A stretch of 64,000 nt of DNA from Pyronema omphalodes (lineage: Eukaryota > Ascomycota > Pezizomycetes > Pezizales > Pyronemataceae): the NCBI GenBank assembly GCA_024516155.1, contig JAJJXM010000019.1, positions 496,001 to 560,000 of the forward strand. Direction: 5' to 3'. Shown here piece by piece: positions 51,037 through 63,140 of the stretch. The notes under the pieces are model-generated. The model saw nothing but the letters and a program-made list of their open reading frames with translations. It had not been told where the DNA came from and ran no database searches. Each line of letters opens with the position of its first letter. Position 1 is the stretch's first letter. The position numbers were made by a program, and so were the translations under genes.

Positions 51037-51608
51037 ATGTCTACCTTCGGAGGTTTTAACCCATATGGCAAAAACCAGAACATGAGTCCCGATGACATTC
51101 GGCAACAACAAATCATCAAGGGGGTGCGTATCTCCTTCCTTCCCTCCTCATTCCAACCCATTCTCTAACGCTTCTTCTCTAGATGCAAATGGCGATGGAG
51201 TCCTGTCCCGCAAAGCTAGTCTTAAGCGGAGGAGCCGGATTTGCCTTAGGAGGAGTTTTCGGACTTTTCATGGCGAGTATGTCCTACGACACACCGATGA
51301 GCGGGTCTGGGGCTCAAAGCATAACCTCACTTCCCCTAAAGCAGCAACTCAAAGAAGGATTCAAAGACATGGGAAAGCGATCATGGAGCTCTGCCAAGAA
51401 TTTCGGTATGGTTGGTGCCATCTTCTCGGGTACTGAGTGCTGCATCGAGGGTTTCAGAGCGAAGAATGATCTCTATAATGGTGTTGCGGCGGGTTGCTTG
51501 ACCGGTGGTGCTTTGGCGGCTTCGGCTGGTCCTCAGGCTGCTGCTATTGGTTGTGCGGGTTTTGCGGCGTTTTCGGCAGCGATTGATTATTATTTGAGGG
51601 AGATGTAA
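51037..51608 (+). CDS. TIM22: Mitochondrial inner-membrane translocase subunit Tim22
   Basis: Two exons: 51037-51123 and 51183-51608 (170 aa), intron 59 nt with a CTAAC branch point. Channel-forming subunit of the TIM22 complex that inserts carrier proteins. Tim17/22/23 family sequence: [20 protein letters not shown] as TM1, the central [27 protein letters not shown] region and [20 protein letters not shown]. The short N-terminus with [11 protein letters not shown] fits fungal Tim22. Convergent with NDK. Confidence 0.95.
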
Positions 51609-52246
51609 GAGGGAGGAATAAAACGGACAGATGGGGAAAAGTGGGGTTAGGGAGGGGTGTTCTGGTTTGGTTAGTGATAGGATGGTATAAATCATGGAAC
51701 CATGGCTGATTTCTGGTGTCATCTAGGGACTCATTTCGTTTCGGTCACTTGTTCCGGATATGTATTACGTATTCTTCTCAGCTCAATAGGCTTTTCGTTG
51801 CGTTGGGTGTTTCTTTTTTCCTTTTCTTTTGTTCTGTTTTTCATTCCTTTTCCTTTCATTTTGGTCACTTGTATTATAGAGGGTTTCTACGACCGGCATG
51901 TTTGTGGAGCAAAAAGCGAGGGCGCGGCGTTAATAGATGATACTAGTCGACAGGATATATGTACACGGGTTTTGCGGTTGGAATTTCGGGAATCTCACTC
52001 ATGCAGAAATACATATTCGTTCAAAATAGGAATTGAGTCACTTGGTTGTTGAAGTGATAAGTCATGATGAAATCTTGGATGACCAAACGCAGCAGACTAT
52101 GCATAATTGTTTCTATTTTGAGTTTATTTCTCCAATAACGTCATAATCGGCTATCTAGAACAAAATATGATGACCACATATCCAAATATATTACTATCTA
52201 AACAAGCAGTCGTGGAGAGACTACATTAACTAGGTTAACGAGAAAT
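51609..52246. other. Convergent 3' region of TIM22 and NDK
   Basis: AT-rich, two opposing 3' UTRs; no gene seen. Confidence 0.6.
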
Positions 52247-53019
52247 TTACTTCTCGTAGACCCAGTTGTGGGAAGCCTGCTTCCAGGAGCAGAGCTCCTC
52301 AGGCTTGAACCAGAGAGCAATCTCCTTCTTGGCGTTCTCGACGGAGTCGGAACCGTGGCAGACGTTGCGGCCGACATCCTAATTAAAGTTAGGACAACAC
52401 CTACAAAAGTAGAAGTAGGAATCAGGGACATACGATGGCGAAGTCACCACGGATGGTTCCGGGGGCAGAGGCAAGGGGGTTGGTGGCTCCGAGGAGAACA
52501 CGTCCGGTCTTGACGGCATCACGTCCCTCCCAGACCATGGCGCAGATGGGTCCAGAGTTCATGTACTCAATGAGTCCGTTGAAGAAGGGCTTTCCGGCGA
52601 GGTCAGCGTCTGTTAGGTATGTTAGTTGAGCGTTCTATTCATATGATCTCATATCACTTGGTCATTGGGGATGACGCGAATATGGAAGCAGAATGTACGG
52701 GTAACTGACAGTGCTTCTCGAGGTGCTCTCTTCCGGGGGTGGTAAGCTTGATGGCAGCAAGCTTGAATCCACGCTGCTCGAAGCGGCCGATGATGGGGCC
52801 AACGAGTCCACGCTGGACTCCGTCGGGCTTGATGCTATTATAACGTCAATTGAGATATTCGCGTCAATGGGTTCCCTTGTGGCGCCGGGGAACCGATATC
52901 GGACTTCTGGAAAACATACGCAATGAAGCTGCAACCCGAAATAAATTAGCACAATTCCATCAAAAAACACATCAATTCCATTAGGATTTAATGAAAACTT
53001 ACGTCTGCTCGTCGGACAT
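52247..53019 (-). CDS. NDK1: Nucleoside diphosphate kinase
   Basis: Five exons: 53019-53003, 52928-52920, 52834-52710, 52609-52434, 52378-52247 (152 aa, the standard length). Transfers phosphate from ATP to NDPs through a phosphohistidine (His117 in NVCHGSDS). Diagnostic stretches: [20 protein letters not shown] and the C-terminal SHNWVYEK. The second exon is a 9-base microexon that supplies part of TFIA; without it the conserved N-terminal strand cannot be built. Confidence 0.96.
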
Positions 53020-54449
53020 TTTGATTGATGTGTGATGGATGAAGAAGAAGGAGGAAGGGAGGGAAGGGAAAAAAGCCGTTAAAAGGAGGGGCGCGGTCCA
53101 AAATGGCGGGGTTCATAGGCCTGCTCAGCTACCCGCTTGGCTTGGCATACTGTACAACAAGGGACCGCGTTGCAAAAGGAAGAATGGAAGCTCACGGAAT
53201 CTAGCGGCGCAACAACGTGCTTCAACAAGGGGCGGCGGGTGAATTCAGCGTGTCAACTAAACACCATTCAGTGTTGAAAGGATCTGCAAAGGGAACCTGG
53301 AGGCGGTTGAGCTCCGGAGCGACATTCGCCACGAAGAACGGCGTAAACGATGCTGCTGGGAGTCCATTGGACGTTAGAGGCGATGGAAAAGCTGGCTGAC
53401 CGTCCGAAAATCGTTCGGTCTCCAAGACTAACAGGCCTGGGGAATTGAAAATCGGCCGGCTCATGCACTATGAGGCGTTCCTGAATCCAATTGATGGTGA
53501 TGTTGCAATTTCCACGTCAACTCGAGAAGGTCCGTGTTCGATTTACAGGCCTTGGGATGAGGGGTTTCTTTTATCCTCTGTCATGGGATTCTTTCCAGTC
53601 AGCCTCCGGAGTTGTTTAATATAGATGGTGATCATTTGTATAAAGAGGGGACTCCATTATCCCTCGGGATGGACGCTGTGCGGAAATCATCGGCATTAAA
53701 CTGGCAAGCATGAGGTTAATAACGACCAAAGCTACCCCAGAAACCAGCTCAATCACAGCTTCAGCACGCAAGCCAGCACATCAGCTCTATTAAAAGCTTC
53801 CGATAAGCTTTTACGCTATTCTAGGGCATCTGACCAAGTCGATTAATCGGAATTGACAAATAGAAATTGATGGCGAGCTGGGGTTCATCAGCGAGGGCAG
53901 AGCCGAAATCGAATTTCACAGCGGTACCGAAAATACGGGTGGACGTGGACTTCGGGCACTTTATCAGTGCTTGCGGGTACTAGTGTGTTTGCACTTTCTC
54001 GCCTTTTTCAAGACCGGTCTCGAATCGTCGATGGTTCCGATGGAAGGATTCAGGTACGGCCCGGATTAAAAGGTATGGGCTTCGGGCACCTTTATGGATC
54101 ATTGTCGGGTCTAGTGAATCCTCTGGATGATCCCCGATAAACTATAAATCGGCCCGATTCAAATACTCCTGACCTGCCCCTTGTGTCCGTTCCATTATTC
54201 CGACAGGACAGTGGCTAGATGTCCGGAGAATCAAGATGCCGAGAGTGGGGCCATAATTATCCGGGAGTTTCAACCTTCTGAGTTGATGGATCATGATTCT
54301 TATCAGATCGTTTAGCATAAACGCCCGCGGCAGCCACTTCGATCCTAAAAAAATATTGAAGATATAACAACTTTTCCGGCGATCGGTATCTTTGAATCAG
54401 ATCAATGGATCATGCCTATAAATCCCCACCCTAGTCAGCTGTACCGTTG
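53020..54449. other. Intergenic, no gene seen
   Basis: Upstream of NDK. Contains diverged short direct repeats around CTTCGGGCAC (53945-54100). No domain recognised in any frame. Confidence 0.5.
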
Positions 54450-55159
54450 AAATTATGTCCCTTCAGGTGTGCCCATTGAGGAAGTGTAACTGGGCCGGAA
54501 GTTATGTTTATCACAAGCATTGATATTTGTGGCTTTTTTCCTCGAAAAGTGGGTTATATTTGGTAACTCACCGTGAGTCATCAATACCTGTAAATGCAGT
54601 TGATCCCCTCCCGTTGAAAAAATTTGAAGTGCCTCCGGATCAACGCTGGTTGCGTAAAGGTCGTGCCTACGCACGTCATCTCCAAGCTCCGGTCATCTGG
54701 AGTCTTCAACGAAAACGGTCCACTGCATTCCGGAATGTATGCAACCGTCAAAATTCCAGAGGAACTTCTCCTGTGAAGATCCAGAGAATAGGTAAAACAA
54801 TGCAAATCCACATGACTTTGTACATCCTTTGTAGCCGTCATATCCATTGTGCACGTTCTCTCCAGCATGGGAAATGCCGCTTCTCCGTGGAAAATATACC
54901 ATTGTAGGGATCTCTTTCCGAAATATTCCTTCTTGGTATTGATGTTGCATAATATCTACAGCCCCCCATCGATGATTTCCGGCTCTAGGATATCAGAGAT
55001 TGATTGATAAGGGCTTGGTAGTTCTCGAACCAGGGCTTCCCCAGCCTGATATTGATGATACCTTACTCTATTGAGAGAGAACTCCCTCAGATTCACAGCG
55101 GTGACAAAGACTTTAGATGGCTGGACCCCCTCGATCCGATAATCAGATACCGCGCACAT
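54450..55159 (-). other. Coding-like tract, unrecognised, divergent from hapX
   Basis: Several consecutive minus-strand frames with protein-like composition: one from ATG 55159 (starts MCAVSDYRIEGVQPSKVFVT), and one spanning 54868-54581 with PECSGPFSLKTPDDRSLE and ending at a possible donor (AG|GTATTG). They could be exons of one gene or a decaying gene. I could not build a consistent splice model or recognise a family. Confidence 0.25.
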
Positions 55160-55204
55160 GCATCGTCGTCTCTATTCGACTAGCCCGATCAAGCATTATC
55201 TGAT
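55134..55204. promoter_or_regulatory. Cluster of SREA-type GATA motifs upstream of hapX
   Basis: One exact match to the SREA consensus ATCWGATAA on the minus strand (55196-55204) and two one-mismatch versions on plus (ATCCGATAA 55134-55142, ATCAGATAC 55142-55150), 320-390 bases before the hapX start. In Aspergillus the GATA repressor SreA shuts off hapX when iron is sufficient, so the location fits. Confidence 0.6.
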
Positions 55205-55521
55205 GATCAGATCAGAGTTTTCCGCGCTTTCATCGGATTTCGTCGAGCTATCCCTGTAATGCGCGCTCGGCACACAGTGGGGTTCCCCGACATGTTCCAG
55301 AGACCGCTTCTCATTAAGACCAGCTCTTGCCCCCTCCGTTGCTCCGGGTGAAGAACGCCTTTTGTTTCTCCGACTGTCAGTTTTTACAGAGCTGGTTTCA
55401 CGACCATAGACCTACATGTCCCTTTGTTTCTGGAGGACGCTCCAAGAACTGTTTTGCCGCCACCCTCAAATAGCAGCAAGTGACCGAGAGTGAAGAGTTT
55501 GATATTCGGACCGGTCGAACC

Positions 55522-57458
55522 ATGTCATCTGCATCTTCCCCAATAGGTGAGTCTCTAGCATGTCTTTTTCTTAGTTTTAGAGAGCGCGGAGGTGCTTTGA
55601 GTGGAGCCTCAGTTGAATCCTTCACCTTCAGCCTTACTCGATCTTAGACAAGACCTACCTGCTAAACATACCTCTACGAACCAGCCATTGCTTCACCAGC
55701 GCCTACATCGTCTATCGGAAGTCCATGTCCTACGCTTGCCCCGCGGGCCTCACCCGCCGTTCAATCACCTGTCGACAATCCCGGTATTATTACCCATAAA
55801 GAATGGATTGTACCACCACGACCTAAGGTACGATAGCTCCCATCACCTACCTATCCTAACAAAACAATTATATCACCCCATTAACCAATCCTACCTACCT
55901 TTCTTACCAAATAGTTCTGACTTCTTTCTTGCAGCCCGGTCGTAAACCAGCAACTGACACTCCACCGACCGTAAGTCCCTCGGTGTGTGGCATGATTAAG
56001 TAACACCTCCTCAACTTATGATAGAAACGTAAAGCCCAGAACCGTGCTGCCCAACGCGCATTCCGAGAGCGCCGAGCTGCGCGCGTCAACGAGCTCGAAG
56101 AAAGGCTTAAAGAAGTCGGATCGGAGACTGAGCAACGGCTTGAAGAATACAAAGTACAAATCGCCCTTCTCACTAAAAACAACGCCGATCTCGCTCAACA
56201 GAATTCCGCTCTCAAACTCGAAAACGAATCTCTTCGTCAGGATCTAGCAGAGGTCAAATCGATTAAATCTATTTCTACAAGTTCTGCGCCAAGTCCACAG
56301 AAGTTGACACAAGTTGCATCACCGGCTCCTAGTTCGGAGGGTGCAGCTAGTACACCATGTGGAGGTGATTGCAGCTGCTCAGATGCAATTGATAAAGTTC
56401 TTTGCGACAGACCTTTCGACCCATCTTTGTGTTCCATCTGCCGGGAGCCAAGCTGCAATTGCATCAAAACACCAACCAGCGACCCCAGCGACAGTTCCGT
56501 TGAAGACAAAAAGCCTTTAACTATCGACACCAGCAATGAAATCGCCTCCCAAAGCAAGCGTGCAACATCCCCGATCATTGCCCCTGTAAAGAGAGGTCGT
56601 TTCGAGCACCTCTCCGATTATGAAACTGATTTTACAACTGCCTACTTACCCCGTCGTGGAAGCGCTATGTCAACAATCTCTCATATCTCGGCCATGCCTG
56701 ACCCTTGTGGATTCTGCTCCGATGGAACACCGTGTGTCTGCGCCGAAATGGCGAGTGCTATGGATATGGAGGATTCTGAAGACGAAGAAGGAGGAATGAA
56801 TATGAAGCTTGCACCGATTTTGGGATCAGACTTTGGAATGCAATCGCCGCCAAAATGGACAATTGATGATCCCATTCCGTTGACATTAAAGCGAATGATT
56901 GGATTAGATAAACCTCTAATGATGCAACCCAGCATTACTAGACCACCTAGGGTGATTGCGCCAAGAAACAAAAGCTCGGGATGTAAACCCGGTGGTTGTG
57001 CTCAGTGTAAAGCTGATCCAATGTCTACCTTGTTCTGTCAGTCGGTCGCCACAAGGATGACGAAGTCTACATCTAGCGGTGCTACAGCTTCCGCGGCTGC
57101 AAGTACGCCCGCGGGATGCTGTGGCGGTGGAGGTCGCGCAGGTGGTTGTTGTAAGGATATCGAGAATGCTGTTGAAACCCCAGCTACAGCTGCGCCGTCG
57201 GTTCCTTTGCCAAGGAGGAAGAAGGCAGCACCGCCAGCACAGACACTGGATTCTGAAAAGACATATATTCCTTGCTCAGCAGCATATCAAACGTTGTCAA
57301 GGCATAGAGCCTTCGATGAGGCTGCTGCCGACCTTGGTGCCTTGGTGAGGCCACTGGTTATACAAAGTATGGACGGTAGCTGCCCGCAAGTTGAAGTTAG
57401 TTCGGTGAGGGATGTTTTGAAAATGATGGATCGTAAGTTTGGGCGGGATAAAGGCTAA
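55522..57458 (+). CDS. hapX: HapX-type bZIP iron regulator
   Basis: Four exons: 55522-55546, 55685-55827, 55935-55970, 56025-57458 (545 aa). The Hap4-type CCAAT-binding-complex contact motif (residues 47-66, EWIVPPRPKPGRKPATDTPP) is followed directly by the bZIP basic region (RKAQNRAAQRAFRERRAARV from residue 70) and a coiled coil. Four Cys-rich regions: C180-C214, C296-C307 (CGFCSDGTPCVC), C388-C406 and C433-C444, used for iron sensing in this family. A conserved C-terminal region follows YIPCSAAYQTLSRH. Represses iron-consuming genes and activates uptake under starvation, and activates vacuolar storage under excess. The small exons 1 and 3 are required to build the conserved N-terminus. Confidence 0.95.
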
Positions 57459-58176
57459 ATTTTAGCTAGCTATACTGGGTTATGATTGTAGGGATAAAAG
57501 GCGTTCTGGGTTTTGTTTTTGGTTTTATTTTTGATGATCTTTCTTCCCTTTTTTTATTTCTTTTTTTCTTCTCCTGGACTGATGATACAGAGTTACTAAC
57601 TGGCGTTTTGATTTTTTTATGTTTTCTTTGTTTTTACTTATGATGATGGGAATTCTACGAGGATTTGATTACTGCAGTACTTTGAATATCACTTTTTTGT
57701 TGCGGGAATTTGACTGCTGTGGTACTTCTGTACTTCTGTACTTTGCGTTAATGGAATTGTTAATTTCAATAATATATACGTAGAAAATAAGTTGATTGTT
57801 GGACTGCTTCACATGTTTTCTATGCACGTATCCTCGTGAGACGAAAATCCTTTGTCACAGAGCTTGTCAATCAAAATCGGTTATCAGATGGCTCGTGTTC
57901 TGTTGCCTAGAGTTGACGTTGGATCCCTAGTCATCCCCAGTTCCTCCTCGGCCCCGATCTACCGGCAACCTGACCGAGGTGGTACCAAAGTGTTCTTGGT
58001 TTAGGCTGTTGTTAGTCGGCACCGTATCGCACTAACAGTCGACTGTAGCACCGTCGAAATGCAGCAATTCTACGCCAGCCAGACTCGCTCGCGCAACTCC
58101 CGTCCATCCCAGGACCCCATTTCACACCTTCAACTATTCCTGTTCCCTCCCACTCGTCAATGGCATCCCCGCGACA
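57459..58176. other. Spacer between hapX and the kinase gene
   Basis: T-rich hapX 3' region followed by the kinase leader; no gene seen. Confidence 0.6.
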
Positions 58177-59696
58177 ATGCTCACAAGAATCAAGCGGCCA
58201 GCACCATCGGCCATAAGGCGATTTACTAATAACAATATTACTATTAACAATGACCGAGGAAAGGTTCTGAGAGGTATACAGCCTGCGCCGGTGGCAATGA
58301 GATATCAATCTAGCATGAGATGGAGATCGTCTACTGTACTCGACGATTGGGTCGCTAAACCTGCGAGACCTATCTCGCTGAGACAGGTATGTTGACTTGA
58401 AAGCTTGAGAAGAAGCTTTACATTGCAAAGGCGTCCGTTTCCCCGCTTTCAGTACTCGTGCGCGTCGCTCCGCATCCGCACCCCCCGCCACGCCCGCTCT
58501 CCCCGTGCGCCTTGCACTGAAGCTTCTTCTTACCGAACAATGCTAACTCCTCGCTCCAGCTTATATTTTTCGGCGGCCGAGGTCTCGACGATAAACGCAT
58601 TATCAACTCAGCAAACTATGTGCGCACCGAGCTCCCCACCCGATTAGCCCACCGAATCCGCGATATGCAAAAGCTGCCCTATGTAGTCGTAACCAACAAG
58701 CATTTGTCCTACGTCTACGACCTTTACTATTCCGCCTTCGATTCCTTCCGATCCGTTCCACACATTAAAACCACCGAAGACAACGACCGATTCTGTACCA
58801 AGATCAAGGCGGCGCTTAAGGAGCATTTAACCGTGATCCCACGACTTGCTATGGGGGTTCTGGAATGCAGAAACTTGCTCCCCGCCGATGAGTTGGATAA
58901 GTTTATGCATACATTACTGAGAAGTAGAATCAGTAGAAGAGTTATTGCTGAACAACATCTGGCTTTGACGGATACTTTTAATAGTCCGTTTCATTTTAAT
59001 GATGGGAGGAATTATCAACCTGGCGATTTTGTAGGAGAGGTTTTCTTAAAGTGTAAAGCACAGGAGGTGGTTAGAAGGGTTGGAGCTTATGCACAAGAAC
59101 TTGCCAGGAAGGCACATGGACCTGATTGTCCCGTCCCCGAAATCATCATCGAGGGTCATCTAGATACTACCTTCCCTTACATTTTATCTCACCTAGAATA
59201 CATTACCGGGGAGCTTCTACGGAATTCCATCGAAGCAACAATCGAACACCACGGCTCCAAGCGAGAGCTCCCACCAATCCACGTCCTAATCTGCCACGCC
59301 CCCAAACACGTCATTTTCCGAGTCTCAGACCAAGGCGGTGGTATCCCAGCGGATGAAACCAAAGATCTCTGGTCCTTTGCAAAGTCAAAAAGCAGCGATG
59401 GTAAGAGATTACGGAATTTTGCAAAGGTACAAAAAATGGCTGGTACATTACAGGAACTTCAGGAAGGTCCACCGGAACTTAGAGATCATGAAGGAAGTCT
59501 AAGTAGTCTGCATACCCTCACTTATAGACCCCCTGATCTTAAGTTGGGAATGGGTCTGCCGTTGACAAGAGTTTATGCTGAGTATTGGGGTGGAAGTCTC
59601 GAACTGACTTCTATGGAGGGTTATGGTACGGATGTTTTCCTCCATATTGAGAAATTGGGAAATAGACTGGAACAGTTGAATGTAGATAGGCTTTAG
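58177..59696 (+). CDS. Mitochondrial pyruvate dehydrogenase kinase-family protein
   Basis: Two exons: 58177-58386 and 58560-59696 (448 aa); intron 173 nt, CTAAC branch point. The first ~50 residues are Arg-rich and acid-poor, a likely mitochondrial presequence. BCDHK-type helical domain (YVRTELPTRLAHRI onward), then a GHKL ATPase domain: N-box ELLRNSIEAT, G1 DQGGGIP, G2 GMGLPLTRVYAEYWGG. Phosphorylates and inactivates the E1 subunit of pyruvate or branched-chain keto-acid dehydrogenase; which of the two (Pkp1/Pkp2 type) cannot be told from sequence alone. Confidence 0.92.
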
Positions 59697-60490
59697 AATG
59701 GTGATGGGGAAGACAGGGAGGGGTTGAAGAGGATGGGAGGTGTGGTGGGAGTGGACTTGTGGTGATTTGGTGCTTTTGACTACTGGTGACTATTGATGAC
59801 TGATGAGACGATGATGCGGCGAGAAGATGAGGCAATGAAGCGATGATCTAGATGGACAGGTGAATGGATGTGTGGATGGTCTAGATAGGCGGATGAGTGT
59901 ATGGCTGGGCGGCTAAGTGGCTAGTTGAACGACCGAATTGTGGCCGGGCAGATTGACAGGCGTATGGCGAACAATACCACAAAATAAACATTACAAAAAG
60001 AAACCCCATGTACTTGTATGATACATTATGATTTTGTTACCATAATTTTGTATGATGTCCAGTTTTTTCTAAAACAGATTATTATTATTCAATTGAGGAT
60101 ATCTCAACTGCACTTTTTCTCCTTCCTTGGCGATATGTTTTCATAAATATTTACTGTTACGTTTGTAGTATGTAAGAAAAATGCAGAAAAGTGCTGTGTT
60201 GTATGGGTGCGTTGTTATAGGTAGATACCGGAGGGTTTGAATACCAGGTGTTTTTTGGTGATATATATTAAGAATGGAAGAAAACTAGATTTGTAGTTGT
60301 AGCTATGGCTATGGCTATGGCTATGGCTGGAATAACCAGAATATCAATATCAATACTATCATGATCGTCATCTTCCTCTTTTTTTCATCCAGCTTTGATT
60401 ATCCTCCTCCGCCTCCTCCTCCTCCTCCTCCTCCTCCTCCTCCTCGCGGCAGACCAAAGCCAGACTTCCATCAGCTTATATATCTATATA

Positions 60491-60856
60491 CAGTCGACTC
60501 GGGTTATAAGGATACTATCTATAAGAATACCCACTGTAGAAGGGTATCTGCCGCGGTCCCGACGGTTTTTGTATGGGAATTAAGGGTATCACAGTGTACT
60601 AAAATATCCTTATAAAAATGCCAAAAATTTGTATGGTACCCTTATACAGTGGGGTAGCTGGTGATGTGGCTATAGTGCAATTTGTGTGGCTATGGTGCAA
60701 TTTGTGTGGCGCTAGGACTCCACTTACCTCCGGACTAACCCAGCTCTGTGCATCTCGATCAATCACTCGTGCCAAGCCCCTCGGTCTTTAAGAATATACA
60801 TCATATAAGGGTACACCCTTTCGGTCCCGGCGTACCCTTATAGACCGAGTCGACTG
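60491..60856. mobile_element. pogo/Fot-like MITE
   Basis: 366 bp, TA-flanked (60489-60490, 60857-60858), TIR CAGTCGACTCGG with CCGAGTCGACTG at the right end. Subterminal TTATAAGGATA/CCCTTATA motifs resemble those of the MITE at 38925, so they are probably related families. Confidence 0.85.
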
Positions 60857-61217
60857 TATGATATATCTATCCAACCATCTATTTATCCAACCACCCGCAA
60901 TCAACAACCAACGACCACCAACCACCAACCGCCAAGGAATTATCCGGCTGCGCTCCGCATATACCCAACAGTAGACCTTAGACCATCTCCAGCAAAATCT
61001 TCCACCTCAAATACGACCGAACATCTCATCCAGCATACTATGATTCCCGGAGTCCAAGATATTTTTCCATTTTCACATTTTTACATCTTACACTTTAATC
61101 CCACACGGACTGAGGTGTCTAAAGCCTATTGGGGAAAAGCTCCGTGAAACAACCTAAACTCTATCCTCAAGGCCGGAGCGACGGCACCTCCTAACGCGGC
61201 GCCCAGTTCTTCTGCGT

Positions 61218-61258
<41 letters not shown>

Positions 61259-61470
61259 AAAAGAATATAGTAATAAACAATATCCTGTCAAGAAAGGAGA
61301 AAGCAAAGAAGCCTGCCACAAACATCATAAGCCTTTAGATAAATTAAAGTCAAAAACTATCCCGGCTCGTTAACCATAGCTTTATTTATACCGCCTGAAA
61401 ATCTGCCAATCTGCCAATCTGCGTGGCTGCATGGATGCAACGAAGTCTAAGATTCCAAATCCATAGAATT

Positions 61471-61960
61471 TATCTACACCCGAAGCGGTGTGATTTAGAA
61501 GGGGATAGAATAAAGAGGGGATGAGCTATGAAGGTATATATTTCGTAACGGAAGTAACGGAAGTAACGGAAGTAGATGTATCTATTATATACAGATATAG
61601 ATATACATATAGTCAATAAATCATAATTCACGACGCTCACCAGTAGATATATCTCTATTGTCACTTCCTGTATGTATTAGCTGTGTAATTGCCGTGGAAT
61701 AGATGGAAGATTTCACAACATCTACAGACCCCAAGCGGTGTGATTTAGGAGGGGATAGAATATAGAGGGGATGAGCTACGAAGGTATATATTTCGTAACG
61801 GAAGTAGATGTATCTATTATATATAGATATAGATATAGATATACATATAGTCAATAAATCACAATTCACGACGCTCACCAGTAGATATATCTCTATTGTC
61901 ACTTCCTGTATGTATTAGCTGTGTAACTCCCATGCAATAGATAGAAGAATTCACAATATC
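61471..61960. repeat. Tandem duplication of a ~245-bp segment
   Basis: Units about 61471-61719 and 61720-61960, near-identical. They differ mainly in copies of the 9-bp CGGAAGTAA motif (three versus one) and in the TATAGA tract. Confidence 0.9.
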
Positions 61961-63140
61961 TACAGTTGCAGTTGCAGTGGTATAAATATAGGTATAATGA
62001 GATATATGATAAATTTGATGAGATTTTATGGTTCTGGTCTATCAACCCTTGATGAGATTTGGCGGGGTGTTAATGGGGTTGATAAAAGTCTTGATTTCTT
62101 GGATGGATTGATGAAGGCGAGAGGCTTTTGATCGAGTCGAGATATAGCCTTGATTGGTTCGCTGACACATAAGTGGGGAGTAAGGTAAACTTTAAGTGCT
62201 GTATTTTGGATGGAATATAATTCGAATCTTTTTACCGTCCTCTGTGAGCTTGCCGATGGTTGGCGGAACAATTGAATCTTGTGGAACTCGTGAACCGCAG
62301 GGCTTGTTGGCGATAAAACTCTGGGTAAATCAGTAGCTATAATATATGCCCAATTCATAATTTGTATAGTTTGATAAAGTTCTTCCAGGGGATTCTAGCA
62401 GAGCACAAAACAAAGGAATCCATTGGCGATTGGTAAGAAAACCCGTGATGGATGGATGTTCATTTCACAGCTCATGAAGAACCTCCGGAATCTCGGGATA
62501 CCCATAACAGGTCTTTCAGTAGCTCTTAAATGACTATTACAGCCACATAGAGCTATGTAAGATGATTCCAACACGTAAGGAATCAAGAGAATCGAGTAAG
62601 AACTACTCAAGGACCTGCGAGCAGCGGGTAGTCATTTCCTTGTATTCGTTTACAAATATCTGCTGAAAGACAGAAACCTTTCATGAATTTTGTATCTACT
62701 CTCATAAACCGTACAAACAATGCGTGCTTAAGAGCCGCATACTCAGGACACCACGAGCGCAGTTCATGAAAGAAGCACATACATAAGAAGTAATCATGTC
62801 GATACTTCTGTATTCCAGTGAAGACTCTGTGTCTGATGTTTTTCTGGAAGCAAGTTCTGCGTCGACATGTACCACAGAACTGACCAAAACCTGTAGGTGT
62901 TCATAAAAAGTCACAAAGCTTCGCTTAAAATACATCATCCAAGCCCATGGATAAACTTTAAAATAACTACACCCCTCGGCCTCATTCCAGATGTTTCGCT
63001 ACGTCTAGTAAATCTGCTGACGTAAGAACAGTTGGTCTTACCAACAGAAAGTGAGTTCCATGAGACGTGGCTTCACTTTTCACAGGATACAAAAACTTTA
63101 AAAGTTAAAACAGCCTACTAAAATGCTCACTACCCATACT

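Larger units (their letters stand above)
59697..63140. other. Gene-free region with a MITE, microsatellites and a tandem duplication
   Basis: Includes (CTATGG)n at about 60304-60329, (CCT)n at 60402-60445 and a 37-base poly-A at 61220-61256. 61961-63140 shows no repeats and no recognisable gene; frames of 70-110 codons on minus have no supporting features. Confidence 0.55.
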
